NCBI RefSeq assembly: GCF_002920635.1
Contig: NZ_PQSR01000011.1
Coordinates: 1 to 64,000 of the forward strand
Reading direction: 5' to 3'
Source: Streptomyces sp. Ru72
GTDB lineage: Bacteria; Actinomycetota; Actinomycetes; Streptomycetales; Streptomycetaceae
DNA length: 64,000 nt
Shown here: piece by piece, positions 50,451-60,364 of the stretch
Numbering within the stretch: position 1 is the stretch's first letter
Layout of the letters: each line of letters opens with the position of its first letter
Translations under genes and position numbers: made by a program
Notes under the pieces: generated by a model
The model's input: only the letters and a program-made list of their open reading frames with translations
Told to the model about the DNA's origin: nothing
Database searches by the model: none

Positions 50451-50470
50451 TCCTGTCCACGAATAGTCCA
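50451..50470. promoter_or_regulatory. Presumed integrase arm-type site, right
   Basis: TCCTGTCCACGAATAGTCCA, the counterpart of 36047-36066 in the same orientation, with GTCCA repeated 12 bp apart; 113 bp inside the right att core. Confidence 0.55.
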
Positions 50471-50520
50471 CAGACCCCGACATAGGGCCGCTCAGTGCTG
50501 CATACGCCTGCACATACGCG

Positions 50521-50560
50521 AAGACCCCGGCCTCAGCGTTTCCGCTGGTGACGGGGTCTT
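50521..50560 (-). terminator. tRNA-Arg terminator
   Basis: Stem AAGACCCCG / CGGGGTCTT with an inner CAGCG / CGCTG, 18 bp beyond the tRNA 3' end. It lies inside the element, so the element supplies the terminator of the host tRNA. Confidence 0.75.
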
Positions 50561-50578
50561 TGGGCACCTCATGCTGGG

Positions 50579-50650
50579 TGCCCCCGGCAGGATTCGAACC
50601 TGCGCACACGGCTCCGGAGGCCGTTGCTCTATCCCCTGAGCTACGGGGGC
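50579..50650 (-). tRNA. tRNA-Arg (anticodon CCG)
   Basis: 72 nt without encoded CCA. Acceptor GCCCCCG / CGGGGGC with discriminator A, D-arm GCTC-AGGGGATA-GAGC, anticodon stem ACGGC / GCCGT around loop CTCCGGA (anticodon CCG), T-arm GCAGG-TTCGAAT-CCTGC. All stems pair. It reads CGG arginine codons, abundant in this genome. The 3' part (50584-50623) is the att core, so the present 3' end derives from the integrated element. Confidence 0.95.
50584..50623. repeat. Right att core inside tRNA-Arg
   Basis: Forty-base direct repeat identical to 35951-35990; marks the right boundary of the AICE. Confidence 0.92.
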
Positions 50651-50807
50651 GTGTCCCGCGCTGTTGCGCTGACGGGTAGAACCCTACCAGCTCCTTCGCG
50701 GTGGTCATGAACGGTTTCCCGGGGGCTCCGCCGTCGCGGCTCGCCCGGACGGGGTGGAAGTGGGGAAAACCCGGACGCGGCCCCCTGGGGCGACCTACTC
50801 TCGAGTT

Positions 50808-51308
50808 GTGCCAGGCGCGTCCGGCCGGGTGCTTGTTGTGGACGACAACAAGGTCATCCGGCAGCTGATCAGGGTCAACCTCGAGCTGGAGGGTCTTGAG
50901 GTCGTGACCGCCGCCGACGGTGCCGAGTGTCTGGACGTCGTGCATCAGGTGCGGCCCGATGTCGTCACCCTGGATGTCGTCATGCCCCGGCTCGACGGGT
51001 TGCGCACGGCGGCGCGGCTTCGTGCCGATCCCCGGACCCGGAAGCTGCCCCTCGCCATCATCAGCGCCTGTTCGCAGTCCGAGGTCGAGAGCGGTCTCGA
51101 TGTCGGCGTCGACGCCTTTCTCTCCAAGCCCTTCGAGCCGTCCGAACTCGTCCAGCTCGTGAAGGACTTGCTCGAGCGCGGTCCTCAGGTCGGCCGGCAC
51201 CACCAGCAGCAGAGCGGTCGCGACCTCCACGGCGCGCCCGACTCCGGTGCCGCAGATCGCGTCGAGCCCGCCGGGCACGCCCCCCACGCCGGGCAGCCGG
51301 GCGGTTGA
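50808..51308 (+). CDS. Single-domain response regulator
   Basis: 166 residues, GTG start. The receiver domain fills residues 6-125: VLVVDDNKVIRQLI (acidic pocket), VVTLDVVMPRLDG (phospho-acceptor Asp), AIISACSQ (Thr/Ser position), VDAFLSKPFEPSELV (Lys). There is no DNA-binding output domain; the tail is low-complexity. It probably relays a phosphoryl group to a partner. No kinase is adjacent. It sits between tRNA-Arg and nrtL in the same place as in S. coelicolor. The following 219 bp are Pro/Arg-codon-rich non-coding DNA. Confidence 0.85.
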   Translation: MPGASGRVLVVDDNKVIRQLIRVNLELEGLEVVTAADGAECLDVVHQVRPDVVTLDVVMPRLDGLRTAARLRADPRTRKLPLAIISACSQSEVESGLDVGVDAFLSKPFEPSELVQLVKDLLERGPQVGRHHQQQSGRDLHGAPDSGAADRVEPAGHAPHAGQPGG

Positions 51309-51527
51309 GGCCACTCCTCCCCGCACCCGACCCCCGCCAACCGCACAGGCATGCCTCGCCGGGCAACCGGGCCGCCCCGCAAGCCCCCGGGCAACCGAAC
51401 CGCCCCCAGGCCCGCCGCGCAACCGAACCGCCCAGGCCCACCCTCGCCCCACCATCCCCGTCCACATCCCGGACCCCACGGAAACCAACTCGCCTACCCA
51501 CCCCCCTCCTCCCCTACGCTTGTCCCC

Positions 51528-52526
51528 GTGACCCCCGTCGAGCTGTCCCGCACCGTGCTGCACGCGGTGCGTCGTGCCGTTGACGTGGGGGAACTCAGCG
51601 TGCCGCTGCCCACACGTGCGGTGGTCACTCCGCCGGGGCCCGGTGGCCGTGGGGACTACGCCACCAACATCGCCCTGCAGCTGGCCCGGCCCGCCGGGCG
51701 TCCTGCCCTTCAGGTCGCCGAGATTCTCCGGCCCCATCTCCGTGACACCGTCGGCGTCGCCGATGTCGAGATCACCGGGCCCGGGTTCCTCAACATCCAC
51801 CTCGATCAGGGCGCGGCCACCGCCGCCCTCGTCCGCGAGATCCTCGATCACGGTGACCACCTCGGGAACGACTACGGGCACAGCCAGGCCCTCGACGGCG
51901 CCGTCATCCCCCTCCGCATCCCCTACGACATCCGCGCCGAAGTCGTGGCCGACACCCTCGTGCGGATCATCGCCACCCAGGGCGGACGCGCCGAGGTCGA
52001 TCATGCGCGTCCCGGTGAACCCGTCGATCTCCGGCCCGTCCCGGCGCCCGAGGACCCCACCCCCCTCGGCCCCGACGCCGCCCGCTGGGCCCTCCTCCAC
52101 CCCGCCGCGCACGACCGGCCCCGTATCACCGCCGACCACCTGCTCCAGCGCGAGAGCAACCCCCTCTTCCGCGTTCGCTACGCCCACTCCCGCGCCCGCG
52201 CCCTGGTCCGCAACGCCGCCCGGCTGGGATTCGAGGCCGCCCCCGGCGACGTACCGGACGCGACCGCCGCACCCCTCACCCGCGCCCTCGCCGAGTACCC
52301 CACCGCCCTCGCCCAGGCGGCCGCCCACCGTGCGCCCGACCGGCTCGCCCGGCACCTCGTCGCCGTCGCCGACGGACTGCTCGGCTTCCAGCACACCGTT
52401 CTTCCGCTCGGCGAGGAGAAACCCTCGGCCGCCCACCGCGCCCGGCTCGCTCTCGCCGAAGCCGCCGGGACGGTGCTGGCCGGCGGCCTGTCCCTGCTCG
52501 GCATCAGCGCACCCGACTACCTCTGA
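51528..52526 (+). CDS. nrtL: ArgS-related anticodon-binding protein NrtL
   Basis: 332 residues, GTG start. It has an N-terminal ArgS-like domain ([20 protein letters not shown], then [14 protein letters not shown]) and a C-terminal DALR anticodon-binding domain ([20 protein letters not shown]). The Rossmann catalytic region with HIGH and KMSK is missing, so it cannot charge tRNA; true ArgS has about 580 residues. The name follows common genome annotation; function is unknown, possibly tRNA-Arg binding. It lies 26 bp upstream of lysA. Confidence 0.85.
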   Translation: MTPVELSRTVLHAVRRAVDVGELSVPLPTRAVVTPPGPGGRGDYATNIALQLARPAGRPALQVAEILRPHLRDTVGVADVEITGPGFLNIHLDQGAATAALVREILDHGDHLGNDYGHSQALDGAVIPLRIPYDIRAEVVADTLVRIIATQGGRAEVDHARPGEPVDLRPVPAPEDPTPLGPDAARWALLHPAAHDRPRITADHLLQRESNPLFRVRYAHSRARALVRNAARLGFEAAPGDVPDATAAPLTRALAEYPTALAQAAAHRAPDRLARHLVAVADGLLGFQHTVLPLGEEKPSAAHRARLALAEAAGTVLAGGLSLLGISAPDYL

Positions 52527-52552
52527 GACCTCCGAGAAAGCCCAGACCAGTC

Positions 52553-53944
52553 ATGAGCCGTTCCGCACATCCCGCCGGGCCCCGGCACGCCGACGTCCTG
52601 CCCGAAGGGCACTACTCCGCCCCGCCCGCCGACCTCAACGCCCTCGACCCCAAGGTGTGGGCGCAGACCGTCACCCGTGACGCGCATGGTGTCGTCACCG
52701 TCGGCGGCATCGACGTCAAGACGCTCGCCGAGTGGTTCGGCACCCCCGCCTACTTCATCGACGAGGCCGACTTCCGGGCCCGCGCCCGCGCGTGGCGGAC
52801 CGCCTTCGGGCCGGACGCCGACGTGTTCTACGCCGGGAAGGCGTTCCTGTCCCGCGCCGTCGTGCGTTGGCTGCACGAAGAGGGCCTCAACCTCGACGTC
52901 TGCTCCGGTGGTGAGCTCGCCACCGCTCTCGCCGGCGGTATGCCCGCCGACCGCATCGCCTTCCACGGCAACAACAAGTCGGTCGAGGAGATCACCAAGG
53001 CCGTCGAAGCCGGTGTCGGGCGGATCGTCCTCGACTCCTTCCAGGAGATCGTGCGGGTCGCGCACATCGCCTCCTCCATGGGCAAGCGGCAGCGCGTGCA
53101 GATCCGCGTGACCGTCGGTGTCGAGGCGCACACCCACGAGTTCATCGCCACCGCCCACGAGGACCAGAAGTTCGGCATCCCGCTCGCCGACGGGCAGGCC
53201 GCCGAAGCCGTACGCCGTGCCCTTCAGCTCGACGGGCTCGAACTCATCGGGATCCACTCCCACATCGGGTCCCAGATCTTCGACATGTCCGGGTTCGAGG
53301 TCGCCGCCCACCGGGTGGTGGGGCTGCTCAAGGACATTCGGGACGAGCACGGCGTCGAGCTGCCCGAGATCGACCTCGGCGGCGGCCTCGGCATCGCCTA
53401 CACCAGCGACGACGACCCCCGTGAGCCCCACGAGATCGCCAAGGCGCTGACGGAGATCGTTTCGCGTGAGTGCGAGGGCGCCCGCCTCCGCACCCCCCGC
53501 ATCTCCGTCGAGCCGGGCCGTGCCATCGTGGGACCGACCGCCTTCACCCTCTACGAGGTCGGCACCATCAAGCCGCTCCAGGGGCTGCGTACGTACGTCT
53601 CCGTCGACGGCGGCATGTCCGACAACATCCGCACCGCGCTCTACGACGCCGAGTACAGCGTCGCTCTCGCCTCGCGCACCTCGGACGCGGAACCGATGCT
53701 GGTCCGCATCGTCGGCAAGCACTGCGAGAGCGGGGACATCGTGGTGCGGGACGCCTTCCTGCCCGCCGATCTCGCGCCCGGTGACCTCATCGCCGTACCT
53801 GCCACCGGCGCCTACTGCCGGTCCATGGCCAGCAACTACAACCACGCGCTGCGCCCGCCCGTCGTCGCCGTGGGCGACGGGGACGCCCGGGTCATCGTCC
53901 GCCGCGAGACGGAGGAGGACCTGCTGCGTCTCGACGTCGGGTGA
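52553..53944 (+). CDS. lysA: Diaminopimelate decarboxylase
   Basis: 463 residues, PLP-dependent alanine-racemase fold. Lys in [11 protein letters not shown] binds [34 protein letters not shown] (phosphate and substrate contacts) and KHCESGD (active-site Cys from the partner subunit) are all present. It converts meso-diaminopimelate to L-lysine, the last step of the pathway. It heads the aspartate-family gene run; nrtL upstream is likely co-transcribed. Confidence 0.97.
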   Translation: MSRSAHPAGPRHADVLPEGHYSAPPADLNALDPKVWAQTVTRDAHGVVTVGGIDVKTLAEWFGTPAYFIDEADFRARARAWRTAFGPDADVFYAGKAFLSRAVVRWLHEEGLNLDVCSGGELATALAGGMPADRIAFHGNNKSVEEITKAVEAGVGRIVLDSFQEIVRVAHIASSMGKRQRVQIRVTVGVEAHTHEFIATAHEDQKFGIPLADGQAAEAVRRALQLDGLELIGIHSHIGSQIFDMSGFEVAAHRVVGLLKDIRDEHGVELPEIDLGGGLGIAYTSDDDPREPHEIAKALTEIVSRECEGARLRTPRISVEPGRAIVGPTAFTLYEVGTIKPLQGLRTYVSVDGGMSDNIRTALYDAEYSVALASRTSDAEPMLVRIVGKHCESGDIVVRDAFLPADLAPGDLIAVPATGAYCRSMASNYNHALRPPVVAVGDGDARVIVRRETEEDLLRLDVG

Positions 53945-53961
53945 ACCGCCGACAGGCAGAG

Positions 53962-53987
53962 GGCGGAAGATCTTCCGGTCTTCCGCC
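53962..53987 (+). terminator. Hairpin between lysA and hom
   Basis: GGCGGAAG / CTTCCGCC with a 10-nt loop, 18 bp after lysA, followed by AT-rich DNA. Likely separates the lysA and hom-thrC units. Confidence 0.65.
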
Positions 53988-54093
53988 ACTGACAAAATGA
54001 AATAAACGTCTCACGATCCGGACCAAGGGCAGAAACTCCCGTCCGGTGAGTGAGACTGGTCCAACCGTAGACCGCATGAGGAAACGAGGTCGG

Positions 54094-55443
54094 ATGATGC
54101 GTACGCGTCCGCTGAAGGTGGCGCTGCTGGGCTGTGGGGTTGTCGGCTCAGAGGTGGCGCGCATCATGACGACGCACGCCGACGACCTCGCCGCCCGGAT
54201 CGGCGCGCCCGTGGAGCTCGCGGGCGTGGCCGTGCGGCGGCCCTCCAAGGTCCGGGAGGGCATCGACCCCGCCCTCGTCACCACCGACGCCACCGCCCTC
54301 GTCAAACGCGGGGACATCGACGTGGTCGTGGAGGTCATCGGCGGGATCGAGCCCGCCCGGAGCCTCATCACCACCGCCTTCGAGCACGGGGCGTCCGTCG
54401 TGTCCGCCAACAAGGCACTCCTCGCAAGGGACGGGGCCGCCCTCCACGCGGCCGCCGAGGAGCACGGCAAGGACCTGTACTACGAGGCCGCCGTCGCCGG
54501 TGCCATCCCGCTGATCCGGCCGCTGCGCGAGTCACTGGCCGGCGACAAGGTCAACCGGGTGCTCGGCATCGTCAACGGGACGACCAACTTCATCCTCGAC
54601 AAGATGGACTCGACCGGCGCCGGGTACCAGGAGGCCCTGGACGAGGCCACCGCCCTGGGGTACGCGGAGGCCGACCCCACCGCCGACGTCGAGGGGTTCG
54701 ACGCGGCCGCCAAGGCCGCCATCCTGGCCGGGATCGCCTTCCACACGCGCGTGCGTCTCGACGACGTCTACCGCGAGGGCATGACCGAGGTCACCGCGGC
54801 CGACTTCGCCTCCGCCAAGCAGATGGGCTGCACCATCAAGCTGCTCGCCATCTGTGAGCGGGCCGCCGACGGAGGCTCGGTCACCGCGCGCGTGCACCCC
54901 GCCATGATTCCGCTGACCCACCCGCTGGCCTCGGTGCGCGGCGCGTACAACGCCGTGTTCGTGGAGTCCGACGCCGCCGGTCAGCTCATGTTCTACGGTC
55001 CCGGCGCCGGTGGCGCGCCGACCGCCTCCGCCGTTCTCGGCGATCTCGTCGCCGTGTGCCGCAACCGCCTCAGCGGTGCCACCGGGCCCGGCGAGTCCGC
55101 GTACGCGGCCCTGCCCGTGTCGCCCATGGGCGACGTCGTCACGCGCTACCACATCAGCCTCGACGTCGCCGACAAACCGGGTGTTCTCGCCCAGGTCGCC
55201 ACCGTCTTCGCCGAGCACGACGTCTCGATCGATACGGTTCGCCAGCAGGGGCGAAATCAAGGCAGTGGCGACGTAGTCGCCATCGATCAGGGTGGTGGCG
55301 GGCGACGGGAGGGCGGCGAGGCGTCCCTCGTCGTCGTCACCCACCGAGCGTCCGACGCCTCGCTCAGCGGGACCGTCGAGGCGCTGCGCAAGCTCGACAC
55401 CGTGCGGGGTGTCGCCAGCATCATGCGGGTTGAAGGAGAGTAA
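54094..55443 (+). CDS. hom: Homoserine dehydrogenase
   Basis: 449 residues. NAD(P)-binding VALLGCGVVGSEVARI, catalytic domain YYEAAVAGAIPLIRPLRESL and GIVNGTTNFILDKM, AEADPTADVEGFDAAAKAAI, and a C-terminal ACT domain (YHISLDVADKPGVLAQVATV). It reduces aspartate semialdehyde to homoserine; the ACT domain normally gives threonine feedback control. Unusual: between RQQG and EASLVVVTHRASDA lie about 20 extra residues (RNQGSGDVVAIDQGGGGRRE), where homologues I know have a few. GAGGT precedes the start pair ATGATG at 54094. Confidence 0.95.
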   Translation: MMRTRPLKVALLGCGVVGSEVARIMTTHADDLAARIGAPVELAGVAVRRPSKVREGIDPALVTTDATALVKRGDIDVVVEVIGGIEPARSLITTAFEHGASVVSANKALLARDGAALHAAAEEHGKDLYYEAAVAGAIPLIRPLRESLAGDKVNRVLGIVNGTTNFILDKMDSTGAGYQEALDEATALGYAEADPTADVEGFDAAAKAAILAGIAFHTRVRLDDVYREGMTEVTAADFASAKQMGCTIKLLAICERAADGGSVTARVHPAMIPLTHPLASVRGAYNAVFVESDAAGQLMFYGPGAGGAPTASAVLGDLVAVCRNRLSGATGPGESAYAALPVSPMGDVVTRYHISLDVADKPGVLAQVATVFAEHDVSIDTVRQQGRNQGSGDVVAIDQGGGGRREGGEASLVVVTHRASDASLSGTVEALRKLDTVRGVASIMRVEGE

Positions 55444-55449
55444 CCAGCA

Positions 55450-56508
55450 ATGACCCACCAGTGGCGCGGAATCATCGAGGAGTACCGGGATCGGCTGCCG
55501 GTGTCCGACAGCACGCCGGTCGTCACGCTCCGCGAGGGCGGTACGCCGCTCGTGCCCGCGCAGGTGCTCTCCGAGCGCACCGGGTGTGAGGTCCACCTGA
55601 AGGTGGAGGGCGCCAACCCCACCGGGTCCTTCAAGGACCGCGGTATGACCATGGCCATCTCCAAGGCCAAGGAGGAGGGCGCGAAGGCCGTCATCTGCGC
55701 CTCCACGGGCAACACGTCCGCCTCCGCCGCCGCCTACGCCGTACGCGCCGGCATGGTCTCCGCCGTGCTCGTGCCGCAGGGCAAGATCGCGCTCGGCAAG
55801 ATGGGCCAGGCCCTGGTGCACGGTGCGAAGATCCTCCAGGTCGACGGCAACTTCGACGACTGCCTCACCCTCGCCCGGGCGCTCAGCGACAACTACCCCG
55901 TGGCGTTGGTCAATTCGGTCAACCCGGTACGTATCGAGGGTCAGAAGACGGCGTCCTTCGAGATCGTGGACATGCTCGGCGACGCCCCGGACATCCACGT
56001 CCTGCCGGTCGGCAACGCGGGCAACATCACGGCCTACTGGAAGGGCTACAAGGAGTACGCCGCCGACGGCGTCGCCAGGCGCACCCCGCGCATGTGGGGC
56101 TTCCAGGCGTCCGGCTCCGCCCCGATCGTGCGCGGGGAGGTCGTCAAGGACCCGTCGACCATCGCCACCGCCATCCGCATCGGCAACCCGGCGTCCTGGA
56201 AGTACGCCCTCGAGGCCCGGGACGAATCGGGCGGTGCCATCGACGAGGTGACCGACCGTGAGATCCTCCGCGCCTACCGGCTGTTGGCCGCTCAGGAGGG
56301 CGTCTTCGTGGAGCCCGCGTCCGCCGCGTCGGTCGCAGGTCTGCTGAAGGCCGCCGAGCAGGGCAAGGTCGACCCCGGCCAGCGCATCGTGTGCACCGTC
56401 ACCGGCAACGGCCTCAAGGACCCCGACTGGGCCGTCGCGGGCGCCCCGCAGCCGGTCACCGTCCCGGTCGACGCGGCGACCGCCGCCGAGCGGCTCGGCC
56501 TCGCGTAA
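55450..56508 (+). CDS. thrC: Threonine synthase
   Basis: 352 residues, fold-type II PLP enzyme: PLP lysine in [13 protein letters not shown], phosphate cup in [29 protein letters not shown], and the C-terminal [11 protein letters not shown]. It converts O-phosphohomoserine to threonine. The start follows GGAGAG 6 bp after hom, so both are translated from one message. Compact actinobacterial form without the long N-terminal extension of plant or yeast types. Confidence 0.97.
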   Translation: MTHQWRGIIEEYRDRLPVSDSTPVVTLREGGTPLVPAQVLSERTGCEVHLKVEGANPTGSFKDRGMTMAISKAKEEGAKAVICASTGNTSASAAAYAVRAGMVSAVLVPQGKIALGKMGQALVHGAKILQVDGNFDDCLTLARALSDNYPVALVNSVNPVRIEGQKTASFEIVDMLGDAPDIHVLPVGNAGNITAYWKGYKEYAADGVARRTPRMWGFQASGSAPIVRGEVVKDPSTIATAIRIGNPASWKYALEARDESGGAIDEVTDREILRAYRLLAAQEGVFVEPASAASVAGLLKAAEQGKVDPGQRIVCTVTGNGLKDPDWAVAGAPQPVTVPVDAATAAERLGLA

Positions 56509-56763
56509 CCAGGCCCTTCCCGGGGGATAACCCTTACGGCACCGACAGAGGGGGCACAGGGGCGGCACGACACGCATCGTGCGCCTCCTGTGCGCCCTAT
56601 GTCGCCACAGAACCTTCCTTCGATAGGCTGTACCGAACCCGCCCGCCGCATATGCCGCAGCCGCATGTGCCGTGGTGCCGCGCCGCCTTCGCGGCCTTCG
56701 GGTCCTCGGTACGTCATCGAATGTCATTCGACGATCATGCAGCTCAAGGAGAGTCAACGAGCG

Positions 56764-57681
56764 ATGGCCGGTCCAGCGTTCCGCGCCGCCGCCGTCCGGG
56801 TGCGCGTCCCTGCCACCAGCGCCAATCTCGGTCCGGGCTTCGACGCCCTCGGACTCGCGCTGGGGCTCTACGACGACGTGGTCGTCCGGGTGGCCGACTC
56901 CGGGCTGCACATCGACATCGCGGGCGAGGGCAGCGAGACCCTCCCGCGGGACGAGAGCCACCTCCTCGTACGGTCCCTGCGCGCCGCCTTCGACGCGCTG
57001 GGCGGGCAGCCGCGCGGCCTGGAGATCGTCTGCGCCAACCGCATCCCGCACGGCCGGGGCCTCGGCTCCTCCTCCGCCGCCATCTGCGCCGGCATCGTCG
57101 CCGCCCGCGCCGTGACCATAGGCGGCGACAGCCGGCTCGACGACACCGCGCTGCTGGAGCTCGCCACCGAGATCGAGGGGCACCCCGACAACGTCGCGGC
57201 CTGCCTCCTCGGCGGCTTCACCCTCTCCTGGATGGAGCGCGGCGCCGCCCGTGCGATCCGCATGGACCCCGCCGATTCCATCGTTCCGGTGGTTTTCGTC
57301 CCCGGGAAGCCGGTCCTGACCGCGACCGCGCGCGGACTGCTCCCGCGCACCGTGCCGCACGTCGACGCCGCCGCCAACGCGGGCCGCGCCGCGCTGCTCG
57401 TCGAGGCCCTGACCAGGCGCCCCGAGCTGCTGCTGCCCGCCACCGAGGACCGCCTCCACCAGGAGTACCGCGCCCCGGCCATGCCGGAGAGCGCCGCGCT
57501 GGTGGAGCGGCTGCGGGCGGACGGCGTCCCCGCGGTGATCTCCGGCGCCGGCCCCACGGTCCTGGCGCTCGCCGACGGCGCGAGCGCCGACAAGGTGGCC
57601 GACCTGGCGGGCGAGGGCTGGGCCGCCAACCGGCTGGAGCTGGACAGCCAGGGAGCGAGCGTGCTGCCGCTTGCGCCCTGA
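56764..57681 (+). CDS. thrB: Homoserine kinase
   Basis: 305 residues, GHMP kinase: VPATSANLGPGFDALGLAL at the N-terminus, ATP loop PHGRGLGSSSAAICAG, and C-terminal ISGAGPTVLAL. It phosphorylates homoserine for ThrC. There is a 255-bp gap after thrC with no recognised gene, so it may have its own promoter. ATG 56764 follows AAGGAGAG and is preferred over the upstream ATG at 56737. Confidence 0.95.
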   Translation: MAGPAFRAAAVRVRVPATSANLGPGFDALGLALGLYDDVVVRVADSGLHIDIAGEGSETLPRDESHLLVRSLRAAFDALGGQPRGLEIVCANRIPHGRGLGSSSAAICAGIVAARAVTIGGDSRLDDTALLELATEIEGHPDNVAACLLGGFTLSWMERGAARAIRMDPADSIVPVVFVPGKPVLTATARGLLPRTVPHVDAAANAGRAALLVEALTRRPELLLPATEDRLHQEYRAPAMPESAALVERLRADGVPAVISGAGPTVLALADGASADKVADLAGEGWAANRLELDSQGASVLPLAP

Positions 57682-58089
57682 CACACGGTTGCCGGATTTC
57701 GAGAGGGGGAATGTTTGTTGGATCCGGTAGTGTTAACCTCAAGTCTGCACCCGACCCCGCCATGGCGAGGTGCTTCGTGTCCCCGTCCGGGACCGACATT
57801 CTTCCGGGAGCTTCCCAAGCCGCCCTGTGTTCCGTATCACGTACCTGAGCTATACGTCGTACGCGGACACTGAGCGGATTGCAGAGCACGCTCCGGAATC
57901 GGCGTGACCGAGCCGCGCGACACAAAACCGGGTGTCACGGCTTCGGGAAGCGCCAATCACCAGATATCTCCTCCGCCGCTTTGGCGGACCACCGCACCGG
58001 CACGGTCCACACAAACCGGACCGAAGCCGGACAGCACAACCGGTCGCCGAGCCAGACAGGCCGACGTCCGCTCCAGGGAAGGACCCTTC
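57682..58089 (+). promoter_or_regulatory. Long leader region of rho
   Basis: About 400 bp between thrB and rho without a gene. An AT-rich TGTTAACCTCAAG around 57731-57743 is the best -10-like element. Rho genes often carry long leaders for autogenous termination; that is inferred here, not shown. Confidence 0.45.
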
Positions 58090-60081
58090 GTGAGCGACAC
58101 CACCGATCTGATGGGCGCACGTGTCGAGGACACCGCTGCAGCGCCCGCCACGGACGCCTCCGCGCCTGCCACCGGTGCCGGGTCCCGGCGGCGCCGCGGT
58201 ACCGGCCTCGAGGGCATGGTGCTGGCCGAGCTGCAGCAGGTCGCATCCGGCCTCGGCATCAGGGGCACGGCGCGCATGCGCAAGAGCCAGCTGATCGAGG
58301 TCATCAAGGAGGCGCAGGCGGGAGGCGGCGCCCCGGCCGCCAAGGCCGACAGCGCCACCGAGACCAAGCCCAAGCGCCGGGCCACCTCCAGGACCCGCAC
58401 CGGCGACGAGGCCGCCGCGGCCGAGCCGAAGGCGGCCAAGGCCGACAAGGCGGCCGAGCAGGCCGTGGCCCCGCAGCAGATCGAGATCCCCGGACAGGGA
58501 GCCGGTGACGGCGCCCCGGCCGAGCGCCGCCGCCGCCGCGCCACCGCCGAGGCCGGCAGCCCCGAGACGGTCGCCGCCGAGGCGCAGAGCGAGCCGAAGG
58601 CCGAGACCCCGGCCCAGCCGCAGCAGACCCAGCCGCAGGGTGACGGCGCCAAGGCCGACGCCGGTGACGGCGAGGGCCGCCGCCGCGACCGCCGTGAGCG
58701 CGGCCGGGACCGCGACCGCCGCGGCAAGGGCGACGACCAGCAGCAGGGCCAGGGCGGCGGCCGTCAGGACCGTCAGCAGCAGGGCCAGCCGCAGGGCGGC
58801 GGCCGCCAGGACCGGAACACCGGTCCGCAGGACGACGACGACTTCGACGGCGGCCGCAGGGGCCGTCGCGGCCGCTACCGCGACCGCCGTGGCCGTCGTG
58901 GCCGCGACGACATCGCCGCCGAGCCGCAGCTCGCCGAGGACGACGTCCTGATCCCCGTCGCGGGCATCCTGGACATCCTCGACAACTACGCGTTCATCCG
59001 TACCTCGGGCTACCTCCCCGGTCCGAACGACGTGTACGTCTCCCTCGCCCAGGTCCGCAAGAACGGCCTGCGCAAGGGTGACCACGTCACCGGTGCGGTC
59101 CGCCAGCCGAAGGAGGGCGAGCGCCGCGAGAAGTTCAACGCGCTGGTCCGCCTCGACTCCGTCAACGGCATGGCGCCCGAACACGGCCGCGGCCGACCGG
59201 AGTTCAACAAGCTGACCCCGCTCTACCCGCAGGACCGCCTGCGCCTGGAGACGGACCCCGGTGTCCTCACCACCCGCATCATCGATCTGGTCTCGCCGAT
59301 CGGTAAGGGCCAGCGCGGTCTGATCGTGGCCCCGCCGAAGACCGGCAAGACCATGATCATGCAGGCGATCGCCAACGCGATCACCCACAACAACCCCGAG
59401 TGCCACCTGATGGTCGTCCTCGTCGACGAGCGTCCGGAAGAGGTCACCGACATGCAGCGGTCGGTCAAGGGCGAGGTCATCTCCTCGACCTTCGACCGCC
59501 CGGCCGAGGACCACACCACGGTCGCGGAGCTGGCCATCGAGCGCGCCAAGCGCCTGGTGGAGCTGGGCCACGACGTCGTCGTGCTGCTCGACTCGATCAC
59601 GCGTCTGGGCCGTGCGTACAACCTCGCCGCCCCGGCCTCCGGCCGCATCCTGTCCGGTGGTGTCGACTCCACCGCCCTGTACCCGCCGAAGCGCTTCTTC
59701 GGTGCGGCCCGCAACATCGAGGACGGCGGCTCGCTGACCATCCTCGCCACCGCTCTGGTGGACACCGGGTCCCGCATGGACGAGGTGATCTTCGAGGAGT
59801 TCAAGGGCACCGGCAACATGGAGCTCAAGCTCGACCGGAAGCTCGCCGACAAGCGCATCTTCCCCGCGGTGGACGTGGACGCGTCCGGTACGCGCAAGGA
59901 GGAGATCCTGCTCGGCGCCGAGGAGCTGGGCATCGTCTGGAAGCTGCGCCGGGTGCTGCACGCGCTCGACCAGCAGCAGGCGATCGAGCTGCTCCTCGAC
60001 AAGATGAAGCAGACCAAGTCGAACGTCGAGTTCCTGATGCAGATCCAGAAGACGACCCCCGCGCCCGGCAACGGGGACTGA
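58090..60081 (+). CDS. rho: Transcription termination factor Rho
   Basis: 663 residues, GTG after AGGGAAGGA. An N-terminal SAP-like Rho_N helix pair ([20 protein letters not shown]) is followed by about 190 residues of Arg/Gln/Gly-rich, presumably disordered sequence ([20 protein letters not shown]), typical of actinobacterial Rho and thought to aid RNA binding on GC-rich transcripts. Then come the cold-shock-like RNA-binding domain ([20 protein letters not shown]) and the RecA-type motor with Walker [10 protein letters not shown] and Walker [16 protein letters not shown]. It forms the hexamer that unwinds nascent RNA and stops transcription. Confidence 0.97.
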   Translation: MSDTTDLMGARVEDTAAAPATDASAPATGAGSRRRRGTGLEGMVLAELQQVASGLGIRGTARMRKSQLIEVIKEAQAGGGAPAAKADSATETKPKRRATSRTRTGDEAAAAEPKAAKADKAAEQAVAPQQIEIPGQGAGDGAPAERRRRRATAEAGSPETVAAEAQSEPKAETPAQPQQTQPQGDGAKADAGDGEGRRRDRRERGRDRDRRGKGDDQQQGQGGGRQDRQQQGQPQGGGRQDRNTGPQDDDDFDGGRRGRRGRYRDRRGRRGRDDIAAEPQLAEDDVLIPVAGILDILDNYAFIRTSGYLPGPNDVYVSLAQVRKNGLRKGDHVTGAVRQPKEGERREKFNALVRLDSVNGMAPEHGRGRPEFNKLTPLYPQDRLRLETDPGVLTTRIIDLVSPIGKGQRGLIVAPPKTGKTMIMQAIANAITHNNPECHLMVVLVDERPEEVTDMQRSVKGEVISSTFDRPAEDHTTVAELAIERAKRLVELGHDVVVLLDSITRLGRAYNLAAPASGRILSGGVDSTALYPPKRFFGAARNIEDGGSLTILATALVDTGSRMDEVIFEEFKGTGNMELKLDRKLADKRIFPAVDVDASGTRKEEILLGAEELGIVWKLRRVLHALDQQQAIELLLDKMKQTKSNVEFLMQIQKTTPAPGNGD

Positions 60082-60095
60082 TCGAGTCGTCACAC

Positions 60096-60135
60096 CACAG
60101 GGCCGTCCCGTCGCACCCGGCGGGGCGGCCCTGTG
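60096..60135 (+). terminator. Terminator after rho
   Basis: CACAGGGCCGTCCCG / CGGGGCGGCCCTGTG, nearly perfect 15-bp stem with a 10-nt loop, 14 bp after the rho stop. Confidence 0.8.
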
Positions 60136-60364
60136 CGTCGGCGAGATTTATGCCACAAGGACGGGTTGCGGGCAGTACGGCCACTACGCCCCTGTACGGG
60201 CGAAGTCGCAGGTGAGCGCGGCGCCGTCGACCTCGAGGTGACCGTGCGTGTTTGCGGGGCCACGTCCTGGACACTCAGCGTTGTGCAACTCTTTCTCCGG
60301 TTTCTCCGTCTGACCGAACGGAGCGACCATGGACCAATGAGAGGCCGCCAGGACTGAGGAGCAC

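Larger units (their letters stand above)
35951..50623. mobile_element. pSAM2-type AICE integrated in tRNA-Arg(CCG)
   Basis: A 14.7-kb element bounded by a perfect 40-bp direct repeat of the 3' half of tRNA-Arg. It carries the full AICE set: tyrosine integrase, excisionase, RepSA-like replication protein, FtsK-like TraSA translocase, Spd proteins, GntR (KorSA-like), XRE and Nudix (Pif-like) genes. These excise, replicate by rolling circle and move as double-stranded DNA between mycelia. The int-xis-rep end abuts the intact tRNA. Cargo at the other end (36129-39448) is a GHKL-nuclease/methyltransferase pair of visibly lower GC. The same tRNA site next to nrtL-lysA hosts an element in S. coelicolor, as I recall. 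Confidence 0.92.

Noticed and set aside
48993..52436. 1147-codon antisense frame across int, tRNA-Arg and nrtL
   Set aside because: It runs through a tRNA and a tyrosine integrase; no plausible protein features.
53990..54093. Riboswitch or attenuator ahead of hom
   Set aside because: A short GTCTCAC...GTGAGAC pairing can be drawn, but there is no threonine/isoleucine-rich leader peptide and no known aptamer core.
54532..57684. 1050-codon frame antisense to hom-thrC-thrB
   Set aside because: Antisense shadow over three well-supported biosynthetic genes; repetitive Gly/Val/Asp/Arg composition.
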